From Rhizobium sp. ZPR4 (GTDB lineage: Bacteria; Pseudomonadota; Alphaproteobacteria; Rhizobiales; Rhizobiaceae), in the NCBI RefSeq assembly GCF_040215725.1, contig NZ_CP157968.1, positions 1,240,001 to 1,304,000 on the forward strand: DNA of 64,000 nt. The letters run 5' to 3'. The notes under the pieces were generated by a model, which did no database searches, was not told the origin of the DNA, and saw nothing but the letters and a program-made list of their open reading frames with translations. This document shows positions 8,130-16,478 of this stretch, piece after piece. Numbering within the stretch: the stretch's first letter is position 1; the number at the start of each line of letters is the position of its first letter. A program made the position numbers and the translations under genes.

Positions 8130-9143
8130 GTGAAAGCCCTGTTGATCGAAAGTGAAGGCGTCAGCCGTTTCACCGATGTCGCTCGCCCAAAGCTCGGGGA
8201 CGGCGATGTCCGCGTTGCCGTACGCCATGTCGGCATTTGCGGGAGTGATCTCAACACGTTTCGAGGTCTGAACCCGCTCGTGGAATTACCGCGCATTCCC
8301 GGCCACGAAATCGGCGGTGAAATCATCGAGACAGGGGCGGGTGTATCGTCCGCCTATCAACCGGGGCGGCGCGTCATCGTTCTTCCCTATACCAATTGTG
8401 GCTCCTGCTCCTCCTGCCGGAAGGGGCGCGTGAATGCCTGCCGCTACAATCGAACGCTTGGTGTCCAGCAGGATGGCGGGCTTGCCGAAGAGATCGTTCT
8501 TTCCGCGGAGAAGCTCATCCTGAATGACACGCTCGATCCGCGCTTTCTTGCTTTGGTCGAGCCGCTGTCGGTAGGCTTCCATGCAGTGGCGCGCGGCCGC
8601 GTGTCGTCGAGCGATCGCATCGTCGTGCTGGGCTGCGGCATGATCGGCATGGGCGTGGTGATCGGAGCCGTTGCTCGCGGAGCCGAAGTGATCGCCGTCG
8701 ATCTCAGCCCGGAAAAGACCGCGCTGGCAAAACAGTTTGGAGCTCGCCATACAATCAATGCCGGTGCGGAGGATGTCGGAGCGCGCATCGTGGAGCTGAC
8801 GAGCGATCAGGGCGTCGATGTGGCCTTCGAGGCGGTCGGTCTTCCGGAAACTTTTCGCCAGGCGATCGATCTTGCCGGTTTTTGCGGGCGCGTCGTCTAT
8901 GTCGGCTATGCCAAGGCTCCCGTTACCTATCAGACGCAAATGTTCAATCTCAAGGAGTTGGACATCATGGGCTCGCGCAACGCGACCAAATCCGATTTCG
9001 ATGCGGTGATCGCTTATCTTGAGACGATCGGCGATCGTGCCGCCTCGCTTATTTCCAAGGTCATACCCTTCGCCGAGGCTGAAGGCGCATTGCCCTTTTG
9101 GGACAAGAACCGCGACGTTTTGAAGGTGATTGTCGAAAGATGA
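8130..9143 (+). CDS. Zinc-dependent alcohol dehydrogenase (polyol/threonine dehydrogenase-like MDR)
   Basis: This 337-residue medium-chain dehydrogenase oxidises an alcohol to a ketone with NAD(P). Catalytic zinc ligands are C37 and H59-E60 (GHE). The structural zinc site is C90, C93, C96 and C104 (CGSCSSCRKGRVNAC). The nucleotide-binding motif GCGMIGMG starts near residue 170. Start is GTG 8130 after GGAAAAGG. Family members act on sorbitol, L-idonate, galactitol or threonine; the operon suggests a polyol or sugar acid. Its stop overlaps the next gene (ATGA). Confidence 0.9.
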   Translation: MKALLIESEGVSRFTDVARPKLGDGDVRVAVRHVGICGSDLNTFRGLNPLVELPRIPGHEIGGEIIETGAGVSSAYQPGRRVIVLPYTNCGSCSSCRKGRVNACRYNRTLGVQQDGGLAEEIVLSAEKLILNDTLDPRFLALVEPLSVGFHAVARGRVSSSDRIVVLGCGMIGMGVVIGAVARGAEVIAVDLSPEKTALAKQFGARHTINAGAEDVGARIVELTSDQGVDVAFEAVGLPETFRQAIDLAGFCGRVVYVGYAKAPVTYQTQMFNLKELDIMGSRNATKSDFDAVIAYLETIGDRAASLISKVIPFAEAEGALPFWDKNRDVLKVIVER

Positions 9144-9943
9144 ATACGCAAGCACGCATGAAATCTCCAACCGCGCTTCCCGATTGGCATGGCGCATTCC
9201 GACTGGACGGCCAGCGCGCGCTGGTGACCGGCGGAGGTAGTGGACTGGGCCTTGCGATCGCGCGTTGTCTCGCAGCCTCCGGCGCAGAGGTGGTGCTGGC
9301 TGGCCGCAGGTTGGATCTCCTCGAGGAAGCGGCGGCATCGATCGGCCCTCTGGCGAAGGCAGCACAGCTCGACCTTCGTGATCTTGCTTCGATCAAGGCT
9401 TTCGCCGCCGGAGTGGAGGAGGCGCACGGTCCGGTCGATATCGTCGTCAACAATGCCGGGAACACGGTGAAGAAGCCGTTCGAGGAATCCGATATTGCCG
9501 ACTTCGACGAGGTCATGGACGTCCATGTTCGCGGCGCGCTGGAACTGACCCGGCAATTTCTGCCTGGTCAGATCGCGAGAGGAAGCGGCTGCGTGCTCTT
9601 CACCGCATCCATGACATCCTTCATCGGCCAGCCATTGGTGATGGGCTATACGACGGCCAAGACGGCGTTGACGGGGGCTGTGCGCGGGCTTTCGGCCGAG
9701 TTTGCCGGCCGAGGAATCCGTGTCAATGCGGTGGCGCCCGGCTGGATCGATACGGACCTGTTTCAGAAGGCCACGGCCAACGATCCGGCCCGCCGCGCGA
9801 AAATCATGGGCCGAATCCAGATGAACCGCCTCGGCTCGGCCGAAGAGATCGGCTGGACATGCGCTTTCCTCGCATCGCCGGCCGCCGGCTATATCACCGG
9901 CCAGACCATCATCGTCGACGGCGGTGCCGTCATCGGCTTTTAG
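9140..9943 (+). CDS. SDR-family oxidoreductase (gluconate 5-dehydrogenase-like)
   Basis: This 267-residue classical short-chain dehydrogenase has the cofactor motif TGGGSGLG (30-37), NNAG, an active-site Ser in LFTASM, and the catalytic pair Y170 and K174 (YTTAK). The C-terminal GQTIIVDGG is typical. ATG 9140 overlaps the preceding stop by four bases; the longer frame into the dehydrogenase gene is not used. Homologues reduce or oxidise keto-sugar acids such as 5-ketogluconate. With the zinc dehydrogenase it could shift a keto group along a sugar acid before dehydration. Confidence 0.9.
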   Translation: MNTQARMKSPTALPDWHGAFRLDGQRALVTGGGSGLGLAIARCLAASGAEVVLAGRRLDLLEEAAASIGPLAKAAQLDLRDLASIKAFAAGVEEAHGPVDIVVNNAGNTVKKPFEESDIADFDEVMDVHVRGALELTRQFLPGQIARGSGCVLFTASMTSFIGQPLVMGYTTAKTALTGAVRGLSAEFAGRGIRVNAVAPGWIDTDLFQKATANDPARRAKIMGRIQMNRLGSAEEIGWTCAFLASPAAGYITGQTIIVDGGAVIGF

Positions 9944-9967
9944 AATTGCCACCAGCGGAGGCTCCCA

Positions 9968-10666
9968 ATGAATACCACAGCAACCCACACAACCGACGCC
10001 GATTTGTTCCGCGTGCTGAAAGCCGAGCTCTTTACCGCTGTCGTTGGCGATATCCTTGATACGCTCGGACATCGTCGGCAGTTCCTGCCGGCTGGCATCA
10101 AGCCTCTGCGCGACGACATGAAAATCGCCGGCCGTGCGATGCCGGTGCTTGAGGCCGATGTCTTCTCGGACGGGAAGGGCTCCTTCGGCCCGTTGGCTGA
10201 GAAGCCGTTCGGCATCATGTTCGAAGCGCTCGATTCGCTGAAGCCTGGTGACGTCTATATCGCCACGGGTTCGTCGCTTCGCTACGCGCTGTGGGGCGGC
10301 CTGATGTCGACGAGAGCCACCCATCTGCAGGCCGCAGGTGCCATCCTCGACGGTTATGTGCGCGATGCCGGCGAAATCGAGCGGCTTGGCTTCCCGGCCT
10401 TTTCCCGCGGGATCTATGCTCAGGATCAGGGGCCTCGCGGCAAGGTCATCGACTACAACACGCCGATCGAAATCGCAGGCGTCCGTATCGAACCCGGTGA
10501 TCTGCTTTACGGCGACCGCGAAGGCGTTCTCGTCATCCCGAAGGCCGTCGAAAAGGAAGCGCTCTCGCTCGCCCTGGAGAAGGTGCGGACCGAAAACAAG
10601 GTGGCGGAGGCAATCCGCAACGGCATGAGCACGGTCGAAGCCTTCGCGACGTTTGGAGTGATGTGA
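9968..10666 (+). CDS. RraA-family lyase (4-hydroxy-4-methyl-2-oxoglutarate aldolase-like)
   Basis: This 232-residue cytoplasmic protein is of the RraA/dimethylmenaquinone-methyltransferase-like fold. The stretch GAILDGYVRDAGEI near residues 122-136 carries the Arg-Asp pair used for substrate and metal binding in the aldolases of the family, and GDLLYGDREGVLVIPK near 178-193 is the second conserved block. Members cleave or decarboxylate oxo acids or aldol products. A good GGAGG site lies 6 bases upstream. In this operon it most likely cleaves the product made by the dehydratase encoded next. Confidence 0.85.
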   Translation: MNTTATHTTDADLFRVLKAELFTAVVGDILDTLGHRRQFLPAGIKPLRDDMKIAGRAMPVLEADVFSDGKGSFGPLAEKPFGIMFEALDSLKPGDVYIATGSSLRYALWGGLMSTRATHLQAAGAILDGYVRDAGEIERLGFPAFSRGIYAQDQGPRGKVIDYNTPIEIAGVRIEPGDLLYGDREGVLVIPKAVEKEALSLALEKVRTENKVAEAIRNGMSTVEAFATFGVM

Positions 10667-10670
10667 CGTC

Positions 10671-11003
10671 ATGGGTTCTGGCGCGCTGCTAACACATGCC
10701 GATGATCCGCGGCTGCTGCTGCTTTCGGAAAAGGACAATGTTCTCGTCTGTCGCGAGGATATTCCCGCAGGAGAACGCATTCGCGTCGGAGACCGGGAGG
10801 TGACACTCGCAAAGACGATTCCGCGCGGTCACAAGATCGCCAGGCATGAAATCGCGCCGGGCGCCAAGGTCTACAAATACGGCGCGCCGATCGGTTCCGC
10901 CGTCGCGCCGATCGCGACCGGCGATCATGTCCACGTGCATAACGTCAAGAGCGACTACACGCCGAGCCATTTCTTCGACATTCAGGAGGTTGCCAAAAAA
11001 TGA
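10671..11003 (+). CDS. UxaA-family dehydratase small subunit (SAF domain)
   Basis: This 110-residue protein matches the N-terminal SAF domain of altronate dehydratase and of sulfolactate sulfo-lyase subunit A. It shows NVLVCREDIPAGERI, the GHKIARHEIAPGAKVYKYGAPIG block near residues 50-72, and a final GDHVHVHNV. It is separated from the catalytic part, which the next gene encodes with a four-base overlap. Together they form a sugar-acid lyase of uncertain substrate; altronate, galactarate-type acids or sulfolactate are possible. Confidence 0.88.
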   Translation: MGSGALLTHADDPRLLLLSEKDNVLVCREDIPAGERIRVGDREVTLAKTIPRGHKIARHEIAPGAKVYKYGAPIGSAVAPIATGDHVHVHNVKSDYTPSHFFDIQEVAKK

Positions 11004-12193
11004 GCCTGCAAGGCTATCTGCGGCCGGATGGTCGCAAAGGCATCCGCAATATCGTCGCCGTCGCCTATCTGGTGGAATGTGCCCACCATGTCGGACGCCA
11101 GATCATCTCGGCTTTCGACGGGCAGGAGGTTCACCTCATCGGCTTTCCCGGCTGTTTTCCCAATGCCTATGCGCAACGGATGATGGAGCGGCTTTGTACG
11201 CATCCGAATATTGGCGCAGTTCTGCTTCTGTCGCTCGGCTGTGAAAGCTTCAACAAATACTCGCTATCCAAGATCATCGAGGAGAGCGGCCGGCCGGTGA
11301 AGACGCTGACCATCCAGAACGATGGCGGCACGCGCAGCACGATCGCGGCCGGTCGCGCCTGGGTCAACGAGCAACTTGAGACGTTGGCGCTCGATGAGCG
11401 GGTCCCGATGGACATCAGCGAGCTGATTGTCGGAACGGTTTGCGGCGGGTCCGACGGAACGAGCGGGATTACCGGCAATCCGGCAGCGGGCCGGGCTTTC
11501 GATTCTCTGGTGGCGGCGGGAGCGACCTGCATTTTCGAGGAAACCGGTGAGCTCATCGGCTGCGAGGAAATCATGGCCGATCGTGCGGTCACATCAGAAC
11601 TTGCCGACGAGCTTCGTGCGGCAGTTGCTAAGGCTGCACGCTATTACGCCACGCTTGGCTACGGCAGCTTTGCCCCGGGCAATGCCGATGGCGGGCTGAC
11701 GACGATCGAAGAAAAATCGATGGGCGCCTATGCCAAGTCGGGGGCGTCGCCGATCTCCGGCCTGATCAAGCCCGGCGATATTCCGCCGCGTGGCGGTCTT
11801 TACCTGATGGACGTGGTGCCCGATGGCGAGGTGCGGTTCGGTTTTCCGAACATTTCCGACAATGCCGAAATTGTCGAAATGATCGCGTCCGGCTGTCATA
11901 TGGTATTCTTTGTCACCGGCCGCGGCTCGGTCTCAGGCTCGGCAATCTCGCCCGTGATCAAGATCTGCGCCAATCCGGATACCTATCGCCGGCTGGAGGA
12001 AGACATGGATGTCGATGCTGGCCGTATTCTCGAGGGACGAGCAAGTCTCGATGAGGTCGGCCAGGAAATCGTCACGCTTCTGCGGGAGGTTGCCGATGGC
12101 AAGCCGACGAAGTCGGAGGGCCTCGGCCATCAGGAGTTCATCCTGACCTACAAGTCGTTTGAGCCGATCGGCCCGGCATGCTTGCCAACCTAG
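11000..12193 (+). CDS. UxaA-family dehydratase large (catalytic) subunit
   Basis: This 397-residue protein corresponds to the C-terminal domain of altronate/galactarate dehydratases (GD_AH_C). It begins with GYLRPDGRKGIRNIVAV, has conserved cysteines in GFPGCFPNAYAQRM and LLSLGCESFN, TVCGGSDGTSGITGNPAAGRAFD near 150-172, and a late HMVFFVTGRGSVSGSAISPVIK block. The enzymes use iron and dehydrate sugar acids to 2-keto-3-deoxy acids. Its ATG overlaps the small-subunit stop. The end faces a LacI gene 29 bases away. SuyB-type sulfo-lyase is an alternative, but no sulfonate genes are nearby. Confidence 0.88.
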   Translation: MSLQGYLRPDGRKGIRNIVAVAYLVECAHHVGRQIISAFDGQEVHLIGFPGCFPNAYAQRMMERLCTHPNIGAVLLLSLGCESFNKYSLSKIIEESGRPVKTLTIQNDGGTRSTIAAGRAWVNEQLETLALDERVPMDISELIVGTVCGGSDGTSGITGNPAAGRAFDSLVAAGATCIFEETGELIGCEEIMADRAVTSELADELRAAVAKAARYYATLGYGSFAPGNADGGLTTIEEKSMGAYAKSGASPISGLIKPGDIPPRGGLYLMDVVPDGEVRFGFPNISDNAEIVEMIASGCHMVFFVTGRGSVSGSAISPVIKICANPDTYRRLEEDMDVDAGRILEGRASLDEVGQEIVTLLREVADGKPTKSEGLGHQEFILTYKSFEPIGPACLPT

Positions 12194-12222
12194 GTCAAAG
12201 GCTTTGGCCGTCGGCATAGCCC

Positions 12223-13263
12223 TCAGTTGCGAAGGCTGCTGGCCCGAATGACCAGTTCATGGGCCAGGATCGTATTGTCGTTGTCGGTATTGTCCTCGAT
12301 GAGCGCCTTCAGTTTCTGGATCGAGCGTTCGGCCATGTCGCGGCGAGGGAGGCGGACCGTTGTCAGCGGAGGGTCCATGACGGCCGAAAAACTGAGGTCG
12401 TCGAAGCCTGCAACGGCGATATCTTGAGGAATGCGTAAGCCGTGTTCCTTGAGAGCGGCGATCAAACCATAGGCGGATTCGTCGTTTGAGCAGAAAATGG
12501 CGTCCGGCAGCTCCGGCCGGCTCCTGATTTCGTCGGCCGCCCTTTGTCCTTCAATCATCGTGAAGCCGGACTGGATATAGAAATCCGGGGATGCGGGGAG
12601 CCCGTGATCGGCCAGTGCCTTCTCCCAGCCTCGCCGGCGGGCGATCGCCATGATTTCCTTTGGCGGTCCGCCGAGATGCGCGATGCGCTTGTAACCCTGC
12701 TTTGCAAGGTGATCGACGACGTCATAGGCCGCTTTCACCTCATCGATCTGCACCGCGGTGATGCCGGTGAGATCGGGAGTAGGGCTCAGTGTTCGTACGA
12801 TCGGCAGACGCCGGCCCGCGGCAATGCACTCGAGAAGCCGCGGCGGGCAGTAACTGGCGGTCAGGAGCACGCCATCGATGCTTCCCGCCAGCAACTCGTC
12901 GACATAGCGGTCGGAGCGGCCCGGATCGATGGCGGTATGTGCGATCATGATGTCATAGCCGCAGTCATAGGCTGCCCGATCGATATGCATCAAAAGATCG
13001 GGGAAATTCGGGTTGGCAAGGTTTGGAATGAGGACAAGGATCACCTTGCTGCGCTTGAGCCGCAGGGATCGCGCATGGCGGTTGATCGCATATCCGGCTT
13101 CCTTTGCGGCCTGGGCAATCCTCTGCCTTGTCTCTTCGGGAATGGGAGGGAGCCCGGCCAGAGCACGGCTGACGGTCGAAGTCGAGACACCGGCGATACG
13201 GGCGACGTCCGCCATGGTCGGTATGCGGCTCTCATTCGTGGGTATTGGCTTTCGTTTCGCCAT
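12223..13263 (-). CDS. LacI-family regulator of the downstream glycoside operon
   Basis: This 346-residue regulator has an N-terminal LacI helix-turn-helix (ADVARIAGVSTSTVSRALAG, about 18-37) and hinge helix NRHARSLRLKRS, then a periplasmic-binding-like sugar sensor with the usual FCSNDESAYGLIAALKEHG and VAGFDDLSFS blocks. It is divergent from the epimerase-ABC-dehydrogenase operon, and two LacI-type palindromes lie in the gap between them, so it is very likely the local repressor. The inducer is probably the transported glycoside or its oxidation product. Confidence 0.92.
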   Translation of the reverse strand: MAKRKPIPTNESRIPTMADVARIAGVSTSTVSRALAGLPPIPEETRQRIAQAAKEAGYAINRHARSLRLKRSKVILVLIPNLANPNFPDLLMHIDRAAYDCGYDIMIAHTAIDPGRSDRYVDELLAGSIDGVLLTASYCPPRLLECIAAGRRLPIVRTLSPTPDLTGITAVQIDEVKAAYDVVDHLAKQGYKRIAHLGGPPKEIMAIARRRGWEKALADHGLPASPDFYIQSGFTMIEGQRAADEIRSRPELPDAIFCSNDESAYGLIAALKEHGLRIPQDIAVAGFDDLSFSAVMDPPLTTVRLPRRDMAERSIQKLKALIEDNTDNDNTILAHELVIRASSLRN

Positions 13264-13325
13264 CGGACCTCTGTAACCGGATCGTATCGTCTACATCCAA
13301 CAAATATTCGATCGTGCCCTTGCAT

Positions 13326-13366
13326 GCAATCGATTGCGCTGTTAGGTATTACGCAATCGATTGCGT
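13326..13366 (+). promoter_or_regulatory. Two LacI-type operators, GCAATCGATTGC repeated
   Basis: The 12-bp palindrome GCAATCGATTGC occurs at 13326-13337 and again at 13353-13364, where it extends to the perfect 16-bp ACGCAATCGATTGCGT (13351-13366). Centres are 27 bp apart. The central CG and overall shape match LacI-family operators. They sit between the divergent LacI gene and the operon starting at 13419, which suggests control of both. Confidence 0.85.
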
Positions 13367-13418
13367 AAAAATGCTCTGTGATGTGAGGAGATATCGCAGG
13401 GCGGGCTGGGAGGGCCGG

Positions 13419-14180
13419 ATGACGACGTCGACACTTTCGATACAGCTCTATTCACTTCGGCATCTGGGCGGGCTCGATCAGCAGCTCGATGCGGCTGCGC
13501 GGGCGGGCTTCACCAACGTCGAAACCATCGGCAGCCATCTCGATGATCCCAAGGCACTGAAGGCGGCTCTGGCAGCCCGGGGCCTCCATGCACCAAGCGG
13601 CCATATCGGCCTGCCGGCACTGCGCGGTGACCTGGGGCGGGTCGCGGACGCGGCCACGGAGGCCGGTATTGCGCAACTTTTCATGCCGGCTCTGCCGCCG
13701 GAGGAGCGTAGCGGCGATGCGGATGCCTGGCGCCGGGTCGGTACTGAGCTCGGCGAGATGGCCGGCCGGTTGAAGGAGCGGGGCATCTCGCTCGGCTATC
13801 ATAATCATCATTGGGAGCTTGCACGTTTCAGCGATGGCTCCTGTCCGCTCGATTGTCTTTTCCAGGGCGGAGCCGGCAGCCCGCTCGTCTGGCAGGCCGA
13901 TATCGCATGGCTTGCGCGCGGCGGCGATGATCCGAAGGTCTGGCTGGAGAAATATGCAGGGCTACTCGTCTCCGCCCATGTGAAGGATCAGGCTCAAGCC
14001 GGGCGAAATGAAGACGAGGACGGCTGGTGCGATGTCGGTTCCGGCATTCTCGACTGGCCCGATCTCTGGGCCTTTGCCAGCGCCCGCGGTGCCCGCTTGA
14101 TGGTCGTCGAACACGACAATCCCAAGGATCCGGCAGGCTTTGCCGCCAGAAGCTTCTCCTATCTTAAGACGATCCGGTAG
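13419..14180 (+). CDS. Sugar phosphate isomerase/epimerase (xylose isomerase-like TIM barrel)
   Basis: This 253-residue AP endonuclease 2/xylose isomerase-like protein starts SIQLYSLR and has the HNHHWELARFSDGS block (about 128-141) with metal-ligand-type residues, then an HVKDQ His and a late VVEHDNP Glu. ATG 13419 is preceded by GGGAGGG; the longer frame runs back through the operators and is rejected. Family members include IolE/IolI, tagatose epimerases and enzymes that cleave 3-keto-glycosides by elimination. Its place in one operon with a GMC dehydrogenase favours the last role. A paralogue lies at 27945. Confidence 0.85.
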   Translation: MTTSTLSIQLYSLRHLGGLDQQLDAAARAGFTNVETIGSHLDDPKALKAALAARGLHAPSGHIGLPALRGDLGRVADAATEAGIAQLFMPALPPEERSGDADAWRRVGTELGEMAGRLKERGISLGYHNHHWELARFSDGSCPLDCLFQGGAGSPLVWQADIAWLARGGDDPKVWLEKYAGLLVSAHVKDQAQAGRNEDEDGWCDVGSGILDWPDLWAFASARGARLMVVEHDNPKDPAGFAARSFSYLKTIR

Positions 14181-14239
14181 TCCGATCGTCTCGCATCAGT
14201 GCAGATCGATTTCGTTCAACAAGGGGGGAGGAACCACAG

Positions 14240-15535
14240 ATGAACGGCAAGTCGGGTAGCATGACAATGAATCGCCGATCATTCCTCGGAGCGTCGGCTG
14301 CGGCTCTGGCCGCTAGTGCTGCGGGCAAGGTCTTTGCGGCAGACGATGCTCTTACGTTTTGGGATATGGTCTGGGGAACGGGAGCCACTTATACGGCCGC
14401 CGCCAAGGAGCTGGCGGGCAAGTACACGCCCGCCAGCGGCGCGCTCGGCGTCCGCTATCAATCGATACCCTGGGCAAACTGGTACCAGACATTCACCTCG
14501 GCAGCTGCATCGGGGACGACGCCGGCGGTAAGCTCCGGTGCCGCCTTCCTGCCGTTCTATTTTCTCGAGCAGGGAGTGGCCGTTGCGGCCGACAATCTGA
14601 TCGGCAAGCTCGACAAGGAGGGCAAGAACGACTTTCTGCCGGGTCTGCTGCCCGCGATGAAGACGGATGGCGGCTATGCCGGCGTTCCCTGGTCGATGGA
14701 TCTGCGTGTCATCTGGTATCGCAAATCGCTTCTGGAGAAGGCTGGTGTCGAGCCGCCGACCGATTGGGACAGCTACATCAAGGCTGGCGAAGCCCTCAAG
14801 AAAATCGGCCATATCGGCCTCGGTCTTGCGGCCGGCAGCACGACGACCGATGCGCAACACACCGTCTCGGCCCTGATGATCAACAATGGCGGCGGCTTCT
14901 TTGCGCCTGATGGTTCGTTGAACTGCGTGAGTGACCGCAATATCGAGACCCTTGATTTCATCAACGAGCTCGTGCGCAAGGGCATCATCGATCCTTATGC
15001 CGCAAGCTATACGTCGGACAATCTGGCGAGCGACTGGAAATCCGGCCGTGTCGCCATGGGCTTCGGGCAGACGGGTCTCGACAAGACGCTGCCGCAGGAA
15101 ATCAAGTCCGATGCTGTGGTCGCGCACCCCGTTAAAGCTCGTCACGGCGATCTCGGCACCGTCTATTACATCAACTCGCTTTGGATGTTCACGACGACAC
15201 CCTCGCAGGAATCGTCGGAAGCCTTCCTGGCCTGGTATCTCGACAACATGCATGTCTATTGGACGAGCGGGGTTGCGATCGACGTGCCGGTCAAGAAGAG
15301 CATCGCCGATCTGCCCATCATTCAGAGCAACCCGAACCTGGTTCTTTCGATCAACGAATGGCAACCGGTGGGCAAGACGATCGGCGCTCAGGCGCCGCAT
15401 GCCTTTGCCGCGTTGAATGCCGTCGATGGGGGTGCCGCCAGTGCCGCCTTCGTTCAGCAGATCATCCAGGGGAAGACGAAGTCCAGGGACATTCTCGAAA
15501 CCCTGGAAGCTTCGCTGCGAAAGGTCGTGCAGTAA
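14240..15535 (+). CDS. Sugar ABC transporter substrate-binding protein, Tat-type signal
   Basis: This 431-residue family-1 solute-binding protein has an N-terminus with a twin-arginine motif, MNRRSFLG, followed by an Ala-rich hydrophobic stretch ending VFAADD, so export by Tat is likely. The mature part has the usual SBP_bac_1 architecture: an early FWDMVWG, GVPWSMDLRVIWYRKSLLEKAG in the middle, and a late region of Trp-rich loops. It has GGGGGGAGGA before ATG 14240. It captures a sugar or glycoside for the two permeases encoded next. No ATPase gene accompanies this transporter. Confidence 0.9.
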   Translation: MNGKSGSMTMNRRSFLGASAAALAASAAGKVFAADDALTFWDMVWGTGATYTAAAKELAGKYTPASGALGVRYQSIPWANWYQTFTSAAASGTTPAVSSGAAFLPFYFLEQGVAVAADNLIGKLDKEGKNDFLPGLLPAMKTDGGYAGVPWSMDLRVIWYRKSLLEKAGVEPPTDWDSYIKAGEALKKIGHIGLGLAAGSTTTDAQHTVSALMINNGGGFFAPDGSLNCVSDRNIETLDFINELVRKGIIDPYAASYTSDNLASDWKSGRVAMGFGQTGLDKTLPQEIKSDAVVAHPVKARHGDLGTVYYINSLWMFTTTPSQESSEAFLAWYLDNMHVYWTSGVAIDVPVKKSIADLPIIQSNPNLVLSINEWQPVGKTIGAQAPHAFAALNAVDGGAASAAFVQQIIQGKTKSRDILETLEASLRKVVQ

Positions 15536-15536
15536 C

Positions 15537-16469
15537 ATGGCCGAGGCGCATGCAATGCCGGAGGGACGGCGGCTGACGAGAGCATCGACGGCCTCCCGCG
15601 CCGGCGCGCAGACGGGGCGCAAGGCGACGATGATCGGCCTTGCCATGCCGTCGATCCTGCTGATGGCGTTGATCAACGCCTATCCGCTGGGATTTGCTCT
15701 CGTGCAATCCGTTCACAATGGCGGCCTGCTGCGCCTCGGTAAATTCATCGGTTTCAAGAACTATGTCAACGTTCTGACCGATCCCGCTTTCTGGTCTGCC
15801 GCTTCCTTCACACTGCTGTTCACCATCTGCGGCGTGTTCGGTAGCTGGCTGATCGGCTTTGGCCTCGCTATCCTGCTGAAGCCGCAATTTCCGGGGAGAA
15901 ACCTGTTCAAGGTGCTTCTGTTGCTGCCATGGATCGTGCCGATCGTCGTCACCTCCATGAGCTGGAACTGGCTGGTCGCCACCCCCGGCAGTCTCCTGCC
16001 GCAGCTGGCCGAAACATTGGGCTTTGGGCAGATCCTGTTTCTCGCCGATCCGACGATGGCGATGATCACGGTCTGCCTGTTCAAGATATGGATCAGCTAT
16101 CCCTTCATGATGATGATGGGGGCGGCAGCGCTCGAGAGCATCGACAACAGCGTCTACGAGGCTGCGACGCTTGACGGTGCAAACGCGCGTCAGCAGATCC
16201 GCTACATCGTTTTGCCGATGACTGCGCGATCCACCTATATCAGCTGGATCCTGATGACGATGTTTTCGGTCAACGATTTCGCGACGATTTATCTTCTGAC
16301 CGGCGGCGGCCCGGTTAACGCCACGACTTCGCTGATCGTGCTCGCCTATCGCTCCGTCTTTCAGGATTTCCTGCCCGGTTACGGCGTCGCGATTTCCTTC
16401 ATGATGACGATCGTTCTGGTCGCCCTCTCGCTCCTGCTGTTCCGGCAGGTGCGCAAAGCCAAGTTCTAG
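15537..16469 (+). CDS. Sugar ABC transporter permease (MalF type)
   Basis: This 310-residue inner-membrane permease is of the carbohydrate uptake family. A 30-residue polar N-terminus precedes the first helix (IGLAMPSILLMALINAYPLGFAL). The EAA loop YEAATLDGANARQQIRYIVLPM near residues 205-227 docks an ATPase. ATG 15537 follows the previous stop by one base; the earlier in-frame start lies inside the binding-protein gene. It pairs with the permease at 16479. Confidence 0.92.
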   Translation: MAEAHAMPEGRRLTRASTASRAGAQTGRKATMIGLAMPSILLMALINAYPLGFALVQSVHNGGLLRLGKFIGFKNYVNVLTDPAFWSAASFTLLFTICGVFGSWLIGFGLAILLKPQFPGRNLFKVLLLLPWIVPIVVTSMSWNWLVATPGSLLPQLAETLGFGQILFLADPTMAMITVCLFKIWISYPFMMMMGAAALESIDNSVYEAATLDGANARQQIRYIVLPMTARSTYISWILMTMFSVNDFATIYLLTGGGPVNATTSLIVLAYRSVFQDFLPGYGVAISFMMTIVLVALSLLLFRQVRKAKF

Positions 16470-16478
16470 GAGGCTCCC

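Noticed and set aside
9014..10780. Minus-strand open frame of 588 codons.
   Set aside because: Antisense to the dehydrogenase, SDR, RraA and UxaA genes, which have clear motifs; no family match in the antisense frame.
10671..12193. Assignment of the split UxaA pair as sulfolactate sulfo-lyase (SuyAB).
   Set aside because: The families are homologous, but no sulfolactate dehydrogenase, sulfite exporter or sulfonate importer is linked; a sugar-acid lyase fits the neighbours better.
14279..15676. Minus-strand open frame of 465 codons.
   Set aside because: Antisense to the Tat-exported binding protein; Arg/His-rich shadow translation.
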